This document shows, piece by piece, positions 1 through 6,800 of a stretch of 10,709 nt of DNA. The notes beneath the pieces are model-generated. The model searched no databases and was not told where the DNA came from. It saw only the letters and a program-made list of their open reading frames with translations. Made by a program: the position numbers and the translations under genes. This DNA comes from Planctomycetaceae bacterium (GTDB lineage: Bacteria > Planctomycetota > Planctomycetia > Pirellulales > Thermoguttaceae), in contig JAISQS010000497.1 in NCBI GenBank assembly GCA_031274045.1, forward strand, positions 1-10,709. The letters are read 5' to 3'. How positions within the stretch are numbered: position 1 is the stretch's first letter; each line of letters starts with the position of its first letter.

Positions 1-402
1 GAAGGTGCAAATTATGCAAAATCATTAAGTTCGTTTACTTCCGATGCATTACGACATGGCGGAGTGCTTGCTGAAATAATTGGAATTAGAGTCGACTACC
101 ATGTTACATTCGACAAAGACGGTCAAATAACAGACGCAGAACATACCAATAGCAAAAGCAAAAGTAGAGTTTTGCCCACAAATAAGACTCTTTTTAACAA
201 ATTAACATGGCACGGAAACAATCTCATTAACTTAAAATTAAAGCAATATGCGTTTGACAAAAATCGGTTGACGCAGCACGAAACAGGAGAGGAATCAGCC
301 TTTGATACGTTCACGATTGGCAAAGACGAAAAAGGCAGCTTCTCAATCGCAGTAAATTCCAACGCCTTATACAACATCGCAAAAAGCCAAAGCACAACAT
401 AA
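1..402 (+). CDS. Unrecognised protein, C-terminal part (5' end outside window)
   Basis: The frame is open from the first base and ends at TAA 400-402, giving 133 visible residues. The GTG at 64 is only an internal codon, because the reading frame continues upstream of it without a stop, so the gene should start outside the window. The visible part is hydrophilic, with many Lys, Asn, Ser and Thr, no membrane segment and no Cys. It contains a stretch that reads like beta-strand-rich sequence (IIGIRVDYHVTFDKDGQITDA) and ends in SQSTT. I do not recognise a family. It could be the tail of an exported or structural protein, but nothing visible fixes that. The next gene is on the other strand, so it is not co-transcribed with what follows. 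Confidence 0.6.
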   Translation, partial: EGANYAKSLSSFTSDALRHGGVLAEIIGIRVDYHVTFDKDGQITDAEHTNSKSKSRVLPTNKTLFNKLTWHGNNLINLKLKQYAFDKNRLTQHETGEESAFDTFTIGKDEKGSFSIAVNSNALYNIAKSQSTT

Positions 403-414
403 AAAAATTGTTGC

Positions 415-428
415 AAAGGCGACCTTTT
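415..428 (+). terminator. Weak stem-loop after the first gene
   Basis: AAAGG (415-419) and CCTTT (423-427) pair around CGA, 13 nt after the stop codon of the first gene, followed by one extra T. The stem is only 5 bp and the T-run is short, so this is at best a weak terminator. Confidence 0.2.
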
Positions 429-514
429 CTCGGCGTTCCGTTTTTCCTCGTTTGGTTATTTGATACACAATGGGCGGGCGTTTTGGTTTCGTTGATGCAT
501 TTTCCGCCCCTGTT

Positions 515-608
515 GTCGGCGAGTACGCCGACGCAACCGCCCGACGGTCGGTTGCCTACCTTGATCGCGTCAATGCGTTTCACGCCCCCGTTGTCGGCTA
601 TCGCCGAC
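515..608 (-). repeat. GTCGGC/GCAACCG hairpin repeat, left copy
   Basis: Three adjacent stem-loops lie here. GTCGGCG (515-521) pairs with CGCCGAC (526-532) around AGTA. GCAACCG (533-539) pairs with CGGTTGC (549-555). GTCGGC (593-598) pairs with GCCGAC (603-608) around TATC. Read on the minus strand, the block aligns over about 100 nt with the island near 9228-9390, including the shared 'GGGGGCGTGAAA-GCATT' stretch (left copy about 570-590). The left copy has a single GATC...GGCGGT unit (536-566) where the right copy has three. I see no ORF supported here. It is likely a dispersed, structured, non-coding repeat. Confidence 0.7.
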
Positions 609-691
609 GCAATATTGACCCTTTCAGGGGCTGATAAACCGGAACCTTTTTTTTCAAACAACGAACCTTACATTCTCCTCCATTATCTCCT

Positions 692-711
692 CTTCCCTTC
701 CCTTCCCTTCC
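692..711. repeat. (CTTCC)4 microsatellite in a pyrimidine-rich tract
   Basis: Four perfect CTTCC units lie 14 nt beyond the stop codon of the sugar dehydrogenase (726). On that gene's strand the tract reads as GGAAG units, giving three GGG runs plus a GG run separated by AA. The wider stretch from about 672 to 712 is almost all pyrimidine on the plus strand. Confidence 0.85.
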
Positions 712-725
712 TGTGAAAAATTCCT

Positions 726-2060
726 CTAGCTTTTTATAATTTTTTCGCGTCCTGTTTTTACGTTTTTTGTTGCGTTTCTTGTGTCGACGATTAGGTTCGC
801 GTTTTGTACGATGAAGTCGTAATCGTATTTTGAGTGATCTGTCGCAATCAGGATGCAATCTTGCGAAGCCAAAAATTCTTTTGTTAGCGGGGTGCTTTGC
901 ATTTCGTTTATATTTGCCCAATGTCTCATTTTGGGCAAGAGCGGAATGTGAGGATCGTTGTACGAAACGATAGCTCCTTTTTTGATCAATCTGTCAATAA
1001 GTTCAAACGACGGACTCTCGCGCGGATCGTCTACATCTTTTTTGTACGCTAAACCGAGTATGCAGATATTGCTCCCTTTTAATGATTTACTATTTTCGTT
1101 CAAAGCGTCCGCGACTCGTCTCACTACGTAAAGCGGCATTGATGTATTTATTTCGCCTGCAAGTTCGATAAATCTTGTTGTCAATCCTGCTTTTCTTGCA
1201 CACCAACTCAAATAAAACGGGTCAATCGGAATACAATGTCCGCCTAGTCCGGGTCCGGGATAAAACGCCTGAAAACCGAACGGCTTAGTTTTGGCAGCCT
1301 CAACCACTTCCCAAATGTCAATACCTAGCCGATCAAAAATAATTTTCAGTTCGTTGACCATTGCGATATTAACGCAACGATAAGTATTCTCGACAATTTT
1401 TGCAGCTTCCGCTACTTCGCATGATGAGACTTTTATTACTTTGACGATTGCGTGTGAGTAGAGTGCGGTTGCGAGTTCTCCGCTTATTTGGTCGAATCCG
1501 CCAACGAGTTTTGGAATACCTTCTGCGGTGAAGTCTGGGTTGCCCGGATCTTCTCTTTCGGGGCTAAATGCAAGATAAAAATCTTCACCTGCTTTCAGTC
1601 CGCTCGTTTCAAGTATAGGCAACATCACGTCTCGTGTTGTACCCGGATATGTTGTGCTTTCGAGGATGATCAATTGATTCCGGCGCAGCCGTTTTGCTAT
1701 TTCTTGAGTAGTAGATTCAACAAAATAAAGATCAGGATCGCGGCTCTCCGAAAGCGGTGTCGGCACGCATATCAACAACGCATCAGCTTCAGACAGACGA
1801 TCCATATTCGATGTCGGAACAAAACGACCGCTGTCAATATAAGGTTTGATCCATTCAGACGGAATATGCGCAATATAGCTCATGCCGGATTGCAACATGC
1901 TGACCTTCTTCTCGTCAACATCAAATCCCAATGTCGTAAAACCCGCCTTTATAAACGCCCTAACCAACGGTAATCCAACATAGCCAAGACCAATAACACC
2001 AACCTTAGCCGTCTTATTACTGATCTTATCCGCAAGAACGGAAAAATTTTCTGGTAACAT
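726..2060 (-). CDS. wbpA: Nucleotide-sugar dehydrogenase, WbpA-like (UDP-GlcNAc 6-dehydrogenase)
   Basis: This 444-residue cytoplasmic enzyme should oxidise C6 of a UDP-sugar to the uronic acid in two NAD+-dependent steps, supplying surface polysaccharide synthesis. The N-terminal Rossmann domain has GLGYVGLPL (residues 24-32, GxGxxG). ESTTYPGTT lies at 134-142 and FSPEREDPGN at 165-174. The central helix AAKIVENTYRCVNIAMVNEL (219-238) holds the conserved Lys221. GPGLGGHCIPIDP (269-281) holds the catalytic Cys276. The C-terminal UDP-binding domain starts near ILGLAYKKDVDDPRESPSFE (334-353). Length is normal and all key residues are present. The FGFQAFYPGPG and RFIELAGEINTSMP patterns favour the WbpA/TviB branch over UDP-glucose dehydrogenase, but the exact substrate is inferred. 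The ATG at 2058-2060 has no clear Shine-Dalgarno sequence. No sugar-pathway partner is visible in the window. The gene is transcribed divergently from amt. Confidence 0.92.
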   Translation of the reverse strand: MLPENFSVLADKISNKTAKVGVIGLGYVGLPLVRAFIKAGFTTLGFDVDEKKVSMLQSGMSYIAHIPSEWIKPYIDSGRFVPTSNMDRLSEADALLICVPTPLSESRDPDLYFVESTTQEIAKRLRRNQLIILESTTYPGTTRDVMLPILETSGLKAGEDFYLAFSPEREDPGNPDFTAEGIPKLVGGFDQISGELATALYSHAIVKVIKVSSCEVAEAAKIVENTYRCVNIAMVNELKIIFDRLGIDIWEVVEAAKTKPFGFQAFYPGPGLGGHCIPIDPFYLSWCARKAGLTTRFIELAGEINTSMPLYVVRRVADALNENSKSLKGSNICILGLAYKKDVDDPRESPSFELIDRLIKKGAIVSYNDPHIPLLPKMRHWANINEMQSTPLTKEFLASQDCILIATDHSKYDYDFIVQNANLIVDTRNATKNVKTGREKIIKS

Positions 2061-2358
2061 AATTTTTATTTGAGGTTAATTTTTTTGAGTTGAATTTGTG
2101 TGATTTGACATGCAAAAAATACAAGCAACTCAAATTACTTCTTGCATACATTTGACAACTCACATGTCACACGCAAAGAATCATACATGAAAATTTAAGA
2201 CAAAACAATCCAGTATACAAACACAACAAGTTTGCGCTTCACGGCAAAAATGTGTAGTATAACGCGGACATCGCTCTACGCTATAATACTTGATCATTGT
2301 CAGGGTCAGATCGATCAGAGGTTCTCTTTCAATTTAAAATCTCATACAAGATCCGAAA

Positions 2359-2379
2359 CAATCAAAATCGTTTTGATTG
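2359..2379. promoter_or_regulatory. Perfect inverted repeat, possible operator or hairpin
   Basis: CAATCAAAA (2359-2367) and TTTTGATTG (2371-2379) are perfect 9-bp arms around TCG. The repeat lies about 225 bp upstream of the sigma-54 promoter match, which is compatible with an upstream activator site, but it does not resemble the NtrC consensus. The function is inferred only from symmetry and position. Confidence 0.35.
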
Positions 2380-2602
2380 CGATTATAAAAGTTATTTTGA
2401 GTGAGTTCGCGAGTCTTGAAGATATGTTAAGTCGTATGTCAATTTTTGAATTACTTTTTTGTCACTCTTTTTATATTCGTTCACATTTTTGTAATATCTT
2501 GCAAAAAAATTAGTACAAGTTGGTGTTCTTGTTTATTTTTCTTTAATTTAATTTATTTGGTTATAAATGGTTGTGAGAAGGTTGTATTTTTGTTGCGGTT
2601 TG

Positions 2603-2618
2603 TGGCATGGAAAATGCC
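2603..2618 (+). promoter_or_regulatory. Sigma-54 (RpoN) promoter candidate for amt
   Basis: TGGCATGGAAAATGCC matches the sigma-54 consensus TGGCACG-N4-TTGCW with the invariant GG at 2604-2605 and GC at 2616-2617 at exactly the required spacing. The deviations are T for C at position 6, A for T at position 12 and C for W at position 16. It points towards amt and predicts a transcript start near 2629, leaving a leader of about 95 nt. Ammonium transporter genes are classical sigma-54/NtrC targets, which supports the call. No clear NtrC site is visible. Confidence 0.6.
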
Positions 2619-2652
2619 CAAGTGAACATTCGTTTTTGATTCGGTCAGGCGT

Positions 2653-2664
2653 TTGATCGATCAA
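2653..2664. promoter_or_regulatory. 12-bp palindrome TTGATCGATCAA in the amt leader
   Basis: The palindrome is perfect and lies about 25 nt downstream of the start predicted from the sigma-54 match and 59 nt before the amt ATG. It could bind a dimeric regulator. Three nearby AAGATCA/AATCACA-like words follow it (about 2677-2708). No known regulator site is recognised. Confidence 0.3.
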
Positions 2665-2707
2665 CATATTACAACAAAAGATCAAATAAAGATCACAAAA
2701 AAATCAC

Positions 2708-2715
2708 AAAGGAGA
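2708..2715 (+). promoter_or_regulatory. Ribosome binding site of amt
   Basis: AAAGGAGA ends 8 nt before the ATG at 2724, a near-perfect Shine-Dalgarno sequence, which fixes the start of the amt frame. Confidence 0.8.
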
Positions 2716-2723
2716 CAAAAAAA

Positions 2724-4547
2724 ATGTCGCTTGAGTTATTTACTACGCTCTTCGCAAACGGAGACGTAACAACCGCACCCGAAGTAGCCGCAGCAGTTGC
2801 CGCGAAATTTGTATCAGCGGATACGATTTGGGTATTGCTTGGTGCTGCGTTGGTTTTTTTCATGCACCCTGGCTTCACGATGGTCGAAGCGGGTTTCACG
2901 CGTGCGAAAAATACAGGTAACATCGCAATGAAAAACGTGCTTACCTTCGCACTCGGCTCGATATTTTTCACAATCATCGGTTTCGGCATCATGTTCGGAC
3001 CCGGCACAGCTTATTTTGGGACGATTGACCTTTTCGCGTCGCGGGCGATTGCGGATGAGTATGGTTCCGGTACGTATCCGGGAGTTGTATTTTTGATTTT
3101 CCAAACGGTATTTTGCGCAACAGCCGCAACCATCGTTTCCGGTGCAATGGCAGAACGCACAAAATTTGGTACTTACTGTATCTACTGTATTGTGCTGAGT
3201 GCGGTTGTCTATCCGATTTCGGGACATTGGGTTTGGGGCGGTGGTTGGCTAGCCGAAGCGGGATTCCATGATTTCGCCGGTTCAACAGTTGTCCACATGG
3301 TTGGCGGTTTATCTGCGTTGGTTGGTGCTGCGTTGCTTGGTCCGCGTATCGGCAAGTACACAAAAGACGGTAAACCTCGCGCTATTCTTGGCAGCAATAT
3401 TGCACTTGGCTGTTTGGGAGTTTTGATACTATGGTTTGGCTGGTTCGGATTCAACGGATGCTCAACCGTTTGCGCGACAGGCGACGGTGTCATGCAACTA
3501 ATGGGCAATATTTTTGTCACGACAAATTTAGCGGCATCGGCAGGGGCGGCTGCGACAATGATTATCACGTGGATACGTTACGGCAAGCCGGATGTTTCAA
3601 TGACGTTGAATGGTGCGTTGGGCGGACTTGTTGGTATAACGGCGTGTTGTGATGTTGTTAGTCCGTTTGGTGCGGTGATTGTTGGTTTATTTGCGGCGGT
3701 GTTCCTTGTGTTCGCAATTGAATTTATTGACAAGATTCTTCATGTTGATGATCCTGTTGGTGCGATTGCGGTGCATGGTGTTTGTGGAGTTGTTGGTACG
3801 TTGTGTGTCGGTCTTTTGGCTGATCCGAGTGTGCAGACATCTACCGATGCGGGTAAAGAGATTGTCGGGTTGTTTTATGGCGGCGGGGTATCGCAATTGA
3901 TTACGCAAGTAATCGGAGTGGCGGCGGTCGCAATTTGGGTCGGCGTGTCAATGCTCGTGATATTTTCGGTGTTAAAGTTTACGGTTGGTTTGCGTGTTTC
4001 TGCTGTTGATGAGATTGAGGGACTTGACATAACTGAACATGGTCTCGCAAGTGCATACGCAGACTTTAACATTACCGATCAATTGCACGGAATATCCGCT
4101 CACGAAGAAGGCAAAGTACCTGTCTCAAAAGCGGTCACAGTTGAACATCCCGCCGCAAAAACCGTGTCATCACAACCAACCGATCCCAATCATCCGAAGT
4201 TTTCGCGGGTTGAGATTATTTGCAGGCAAAATAAATTTGACGAACTCAAAGCAGCGTTGTCGGCGATTGGCATTACCGGCATGACTGTATCGCAAGTTAT
4301 GGGTTGCGGAATGCAGAAGGGCGGCAGCGAATATTATCGCGGTGTTCAAGTTGACATTCAGCTTCTGCCGAAGGTGCGTGTTGATGTTGTTGTTTGCAAG
4401 GTGCCGGTCGAGCTTGTTGTCGAGACGGCAAAGAAAACTTTGTACACCGGCAATATCGGCGACGGCAAAATTTTCGTCTACGATGTAGAAAATGTTGTCA
4501 AAGTAAGAACCGGCGAAGAAGGCTATAAAGCGTTGCAAGACGAATAA
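2724..4547 (+). CDS. amt: Ammonium transporter fused to a C-terminal P-II (GlnK-like) domain
   Basis: This 607-residue inner-membrane ammonium channel has its regulator attached. The Amt part (about 30-447) shows membrane helices from residue 34 and the Phe-gate helix FQTVFCATAATIVSGAMAER (126-145). It also has HWVWGGGW (168-175, equivalent of E. coli Trp148), DFAGSTVVH (183-191, Asp160/His168 equivalents) and the second pore His in AIAVHGVCG (His351). The cytoplasmic tail GLRVSAVDEIEGLDITEHG (422-440) is typical. A polar linker (about 448-492) leads to a P-II domain (about 493-607) with GITGMTVSQVMGCGMQKGG, the T-loop YYRGVQV (537-543), LLPK, GNIGDGKIFVY and VRTGE. The T-loop Arg that plugs AmtB in the E. 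coli GlnK complex is kept (Arg539). The uridylylated Tyr51 is replaced by Val543. A sigma-54 promoter and a strong ribosome binding site precede it. It is probably a single-gene transcript. Confidence 0.95.
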   Translation: MSLELFTTLFANGDVTTAPEVAAAVAAKFVSADTIWVLLGAALVFFMHPGFTMVEAGFTRAKNTGNIAMKNVLTFALGSIFFTIIGFGIMFGPGTAYFGTIDLFASRAIADEYGSGTYPGVVFLIFQTVFCATAATIVSGAMAERTKFGTYCIYCIVLSAVVYPISGHWVWGGGWLAEAGFHDFAGSTVVHMVGGLSALVGAALLGPRIGKYTKDGKPRAILGSNIALGCLGVLILWFGWFGFNGCSTVCATGDGVMQLMGNIFVTTNLAASAGAAATMIITWIRYGKPDVSMTLNGALGGLVGITACCDVVSPFGAVIVGLFAAVFLVFAIEFIDKILHVDDPVGAIAVHGVCGVVGTLCVGLLADPSVQTSTDAGKEIVGLFYGGGVSQLITQVIGVAAVAIWVGVSMLVIFSVLKFTVGLRVSAVDEIEGLDITEHGLASAYADFNITDQLHGISAHEEGKVPVSKAVTVEHPAAKTVSSQPTDPNHPKFSRVEIICRQNKFDELKAALSAIGITGMTVSQVMGCGMQKGGSEYYRGVQVDIQLLPKVRVDVVVCKVPVELVVETAKKTLYTGNIGDGKIFVYDVENVVKVRTGEEGYKALQDE

Positions 4548-4593
4548 ACAAATAGCCCAAAACCGATTTACTACGAGTTGTCAAAACGGAAAC

Positions 4594-4633
4594 GGCGGCG
4601 GCTTCGCCAAAAAAAACGACGAAGCCCGCCGCC
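4594..4633 (+). terminator. GC-rich stem-loop downstream of amt
   Basis: GGCGGCGGCTTCG (4594-4606) pairs with CGAAGCCCGCCGCC (4620-4633), 13 bp with one bulged base, around an A-rich loop. It starts 47 nt after the amt stop codon. The T-run (4655-4662) lies 21 nt after the stem, so it is not a canonical intrinsic terminator. It could stop transcription with help or protect the 3' end of the mRNA. Confidence 0.45.
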
Positions 4634-4733
4634 AAACCCGCTACACCACACAAATTTTTTTTGAGAATAAGGAATAAACAAAATATAATTTCTGAAAAAT
4701 ACTTTAACGCGAATACACAAAACGAATAGGAAA

Positions 4734-4809
4734 TAATAAGGTTTGTTATCTGGGGTAATACAATGGCTACTAAGGTTGTTTTGTTAGGAAAAATAAGGTT
4801 ATAAATAAG
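4734..4809 (+). repeat. Solo right arm of the dispersed GGCTACTAAGGTTGTTTT repeat
   Basis: About 76 nt here align with 6923-7000: both begin TAATAAGG, share a G-rich middle, then GGCTACTAAGGTTGTTTT, and end in ATAAATAAG or GTAAATAAGG. There is no matching inverted arm nearby, so it looks like a half-copy of the palindromic element at 6798-7000. The two copies are direct repeats about 2.2 kb apart on either side of the 557-residue gene. Confidence 0.75.
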
Positions 4810-4816
4810 ATTGATT

Positions 4817-4868
4817 AGAGCGGATATTTCGCTGATATATTACTCATCTGTAAAATCTATTCCGCTCT
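4817..4868 (+). other. Long-loop inverted repeat upstream of the secreted-protein gene
   Basis: AGAGCGGA (4817-4824) and TCCGCTCT (4861-4868) are perfect 8-bp arms with a 36-nt loop, followed by a T-rich stretch. It sits just after the solo repeat arm. It may be a terminator or a leader structure, and the sequence does not decide between them. Confidence 0.3.
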
Positions 4869-4977
4869 CTTTCGTATATCTTTTAATTTGGGTACAATTT
4901 GTTTGTCGTTGTTTGTGAAGTCGTTGACGGATATGTTTTGTTGACGATGTGTAACGTGTAACTGAAAAATTTTTGAC

Positions 4978-4983
4978 AGGAGA
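4978..4983 (+). promoter_or_regulatory. Ribosome binding site of the 557-residue gene
   Basis: AGGAGA lies 6 nt before the ATG at 4990. An earlier ATG at 4985 runs into TGA after one codon, so 4990 is the start. Confidence 0.7.
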
Positions 4984-4989
4984 AATGAA

Positions 4990-6663
4990 ATGAACGTGAA
5001 GAGTAGTATCTTTTTTATGATTGTTTTTTTGCCGACGCTTCTTCTTGCGGAGGAGGCAGCGGTCAAAATAACGAAGCCGTCTTGTGCAACTTATCGCGAA
5101 ATGGTTGACGTGCATTCAAGCTCGCTTAAACATATCAAAAAACCGGATTGGGTTGATGTGCAGTACACAAAAATTACAATCACGCCGCAAAAATTCACAA
5201 GCCCGCTCTTAAAATACCGCATCAATGTATTCCCAACCGAAAAAGAATTCGGTAACGCTCACCCACTATATATGGAGGCGTTGGCGGAGTACAAAAAAGT
5301 CTACAACGCAAGAATGGAAGATTGTCTGAAGTCAAAAGAATACCACAACCTCGCCCCAACCAAAGACACAAAAAAAATCGAACAATTAAAATTCTCGTAC
5401 TTTCCGATTTATAAAATGGGAGGGAATTGGGATTATGATATATATGTTACTGCGGATGTTGAGGCGGATTTGTATCGCAGCTTGGAATCGGCTTACGAGA
5501 TTCTTGAAAAAGCAAGCCGGAGGAGTTATTACTTGCCGGAAAGCTACGAGTTCAACGGTATTTTTACTAAATTGAGTCATCTTAATGATGCCGGAACTTT
5601 GTCAAAATTTTTACGAAGCAAAGCGAATTGGGAAATACGCAACGGAAAACTTGACAACGCAATTAAAACAATCAAAACCGGTCTTGCGTTATCGGATCAC
5701 ATCTTCAATATGCGTCTCCAAAACTTTTCTGTAAATTTTTTTGTTGCAATAAATATTGAGCGTATTATGAAAGAAGAATTATTACTTCTTGTTTCGCAGC
5801 CTGATGCTCCGAATCTTTATCCGGCATTGACTCAACTTCCGTCGAGACAGGACGCGCCACTCACGGCAATTTACTCCGAACAAATAACACTATTTAATCT
5901 AAACCGCCAGACAATTAACATGGAAACCTACGACAAACTTGACGAATTATCGCCGGACGAATGTAAAAATGTTGTTGAGCAAGTAGCGCATTCTTTTTAT
6001 TACTTTAATCGATCAGATATCGAGATCGATGAAAAAGATACTAGTATAGCCGAAGAAAAACAAAACAGATCACGAAGGATAGCGGCAATTTGTGCGTTTT
6101 CGTATGTCAATGCCAAAGAGCGTCTTTTGCGGCGTGGAGTGAGTATTGAGAAGATAGAGTCGTTGACGGTTTATCAGGTTGTTGCGCCGTATTTTCTTGA
6201 GGAGATTAAACGGGTGTATGATTTGATTTTTGTCAACACAACACTGAAACGCGGAGAACCACACTACGACTTTTTTGGCGGAGACAAAGAACAAGAACTG
6301 CTCGACTTCACAAATCCGGTCTCTATATTATTGGATTTATGCGTCAAGAGCTTGGATGCAAATACTCTCTTTCGGCGTTTGAATATGTTGAGTTCATCAT
6401 CTTTGAAAGAAAATCAAGATTGGGACAAAATTAAAATTGTCGAAGCGATCCGATACTACGCCGCAATTCATAACAAATTGCCGGAGTCGTTAGACGACAT
6501 TAAAGAAGTCCCCGTGCCAAAAAATTCCCCAATGACAGGAAATCCGTATCGCTATCATGTTGAGGGAAACTCTGCGTTTCTTGATTACGCCGGACGAGCA
6601 AGCAGACCCAACTCATTAAATTCCCGCTTAGAAATCATATTGGACAAAAGATCAAAAAAGTAA
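4990..6663 (+). CDS. Planctomycete-type secreted protein of unknown function
   Basis: The product has 557 residues. The N-terminus (MNVKSSIFFMIVFLPTLLLA, then EEAA) has a basic start and a hydrophobic core typical of a Sec signal peptide, with likely cleavage after Ala20, so the protein is probably exported. There is no lipobox Cys. The middle (about 155-300) is helical and contains RNGKLDNAIKTIKTGLALSDHI (217-238) and PDAPNLYPALTQLP (271-284). The C-terminus has EAIRYYAAIHNKLPESLDDIK (485-505) followed by PVPKNSPMTGNPYRYHVEGNSAFL. I recognise these blocks from large planctomycete paralogue families of unassigned function. The ...DNAIKTIKTGLAL... segment resembles a TPR-like helical pair. No catalytic motif is seen. 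The gene stands alone, flanked by direct repeats (4734-4809 and 6923-7000). Confidence 0.85.
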   Translation: MNVKSSIFFMIVFLPTLLLAEEAAVKITKPSCATYREMVDVHSSSLKHIKKPDWVDVQYTKITITPQKFTSPLLKYRINVFPTEKEFGNAHPLYMEALAEYKKVYNARMEDCLKSKEYHNLAPTKDTKKIEQLKFSYFPIYKMGGNWDYDIYVTADVEADLYRSLESAYEILEKASRRSYYLPESYEFNGIFTKLSHLNDAGTLSKFLRSKANWEIRNGKLDNAIKTIKTGLALSDHIFNMRLQNFSVNFFVAINIERIMKEELLLLVSQPDAPNLYPALTQLPSRQDAPLTAIYSEQITLFNLNRQTINMETYDKLDELSPDECKNVVEQVAHSFYYFNRSDIEIDEKDTSIAEEKQNRSRRIAAICAFSYVNAKERLLRRGVSIEKIESLTVYQVVAPYFLEEIKRVYDLIFVNTTLKRGEPHYDFFGGDKEQELLDFTNPVSILLDLCVKSLDANTLFRRLNMLSSSSLKENQDWDKIKIVEAIRYYAAIHNKLPESLDDIKEVPVPKNSPMTGNPYRYHVEGNSAFLDYAGRASRPNSLNSRLEIILDKRSKK

Positions 6664-6763
6664 ATGAGCTTATTTTTTTTGAGATACGAACCAAACGAAA
6701 AATACAAAATAAACGAAAAGAGTTGATAGTAATATTACGTCAACAGGTAATATATCAGCAAAA

Positions 6764-6800
6764 TATCCGTCTTTAACTCAATTATCCGTCTTTAACTCAA
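6764..6800. repeat. Tandem duplication of an 18-nt word
   Basis: TATCCGTCTTTAACTCAA occurs at 6764-6781 and again at 6783-6800, a perfect copy with one extra T between. The second copy abuts the left end of the palindromic element at 6798-7000. It may be an insertion-associated duplication or simple slippage. Confidence 0.8.

Larger units (their letters stand above)
2061..2723. promoter_or_regulatory. Divergent AT-rich regulatory region, no convincing gene
   Basis: These 663 bases separate two divergent genes, so both promoters should lie here. The amt side holds a sigma-54 promoter match, a palindrome and a strong ribosome binding site, listed separately. On the other side, TTTGAGTTG (2084-2092) and CAACTCAAA (2126-2134) form a perfect 9-bp inverted repeat in the probable leader of the sugar dehydrogenase. 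A TATAAT at 2282-2287 has no matching -35 box. A TTG-started frame of 93 codons at 2232-2513 lacks a ribosome binding site and any recognisable domain, and I do not call it a gene. Confidence 0.6.

Noticed and set aside
408..716. Plus-strand frame of about 100 codons in the spacer after the first gene
   Set aside because: It runs through the hairpin repeat and the CTTCC tract and has no family resemblance.
598..921. Minus-strand Lys/Arg-rich frame overlapping the end of the sugar dehydrogenase
   Set aside because: It is an out-of-frame shadow of a well-supported gene; the basic composition comes from AT-rich codons read in the wrong frame.
2282..2287. TATAAT as a sigma-70 -10 box
   Set aside because: No acceptable -35 hexamer at 16-18 bp, and the AT-rich region makes the hexamer likely by chance.
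2232..2513. 93-codon TTG-started frame in the divergent regulatory region
   Set aside because: No Shine-Dalgarno sequence, no recognisable domain, AT-rich composition, and it occupies the space where promoters are expected.
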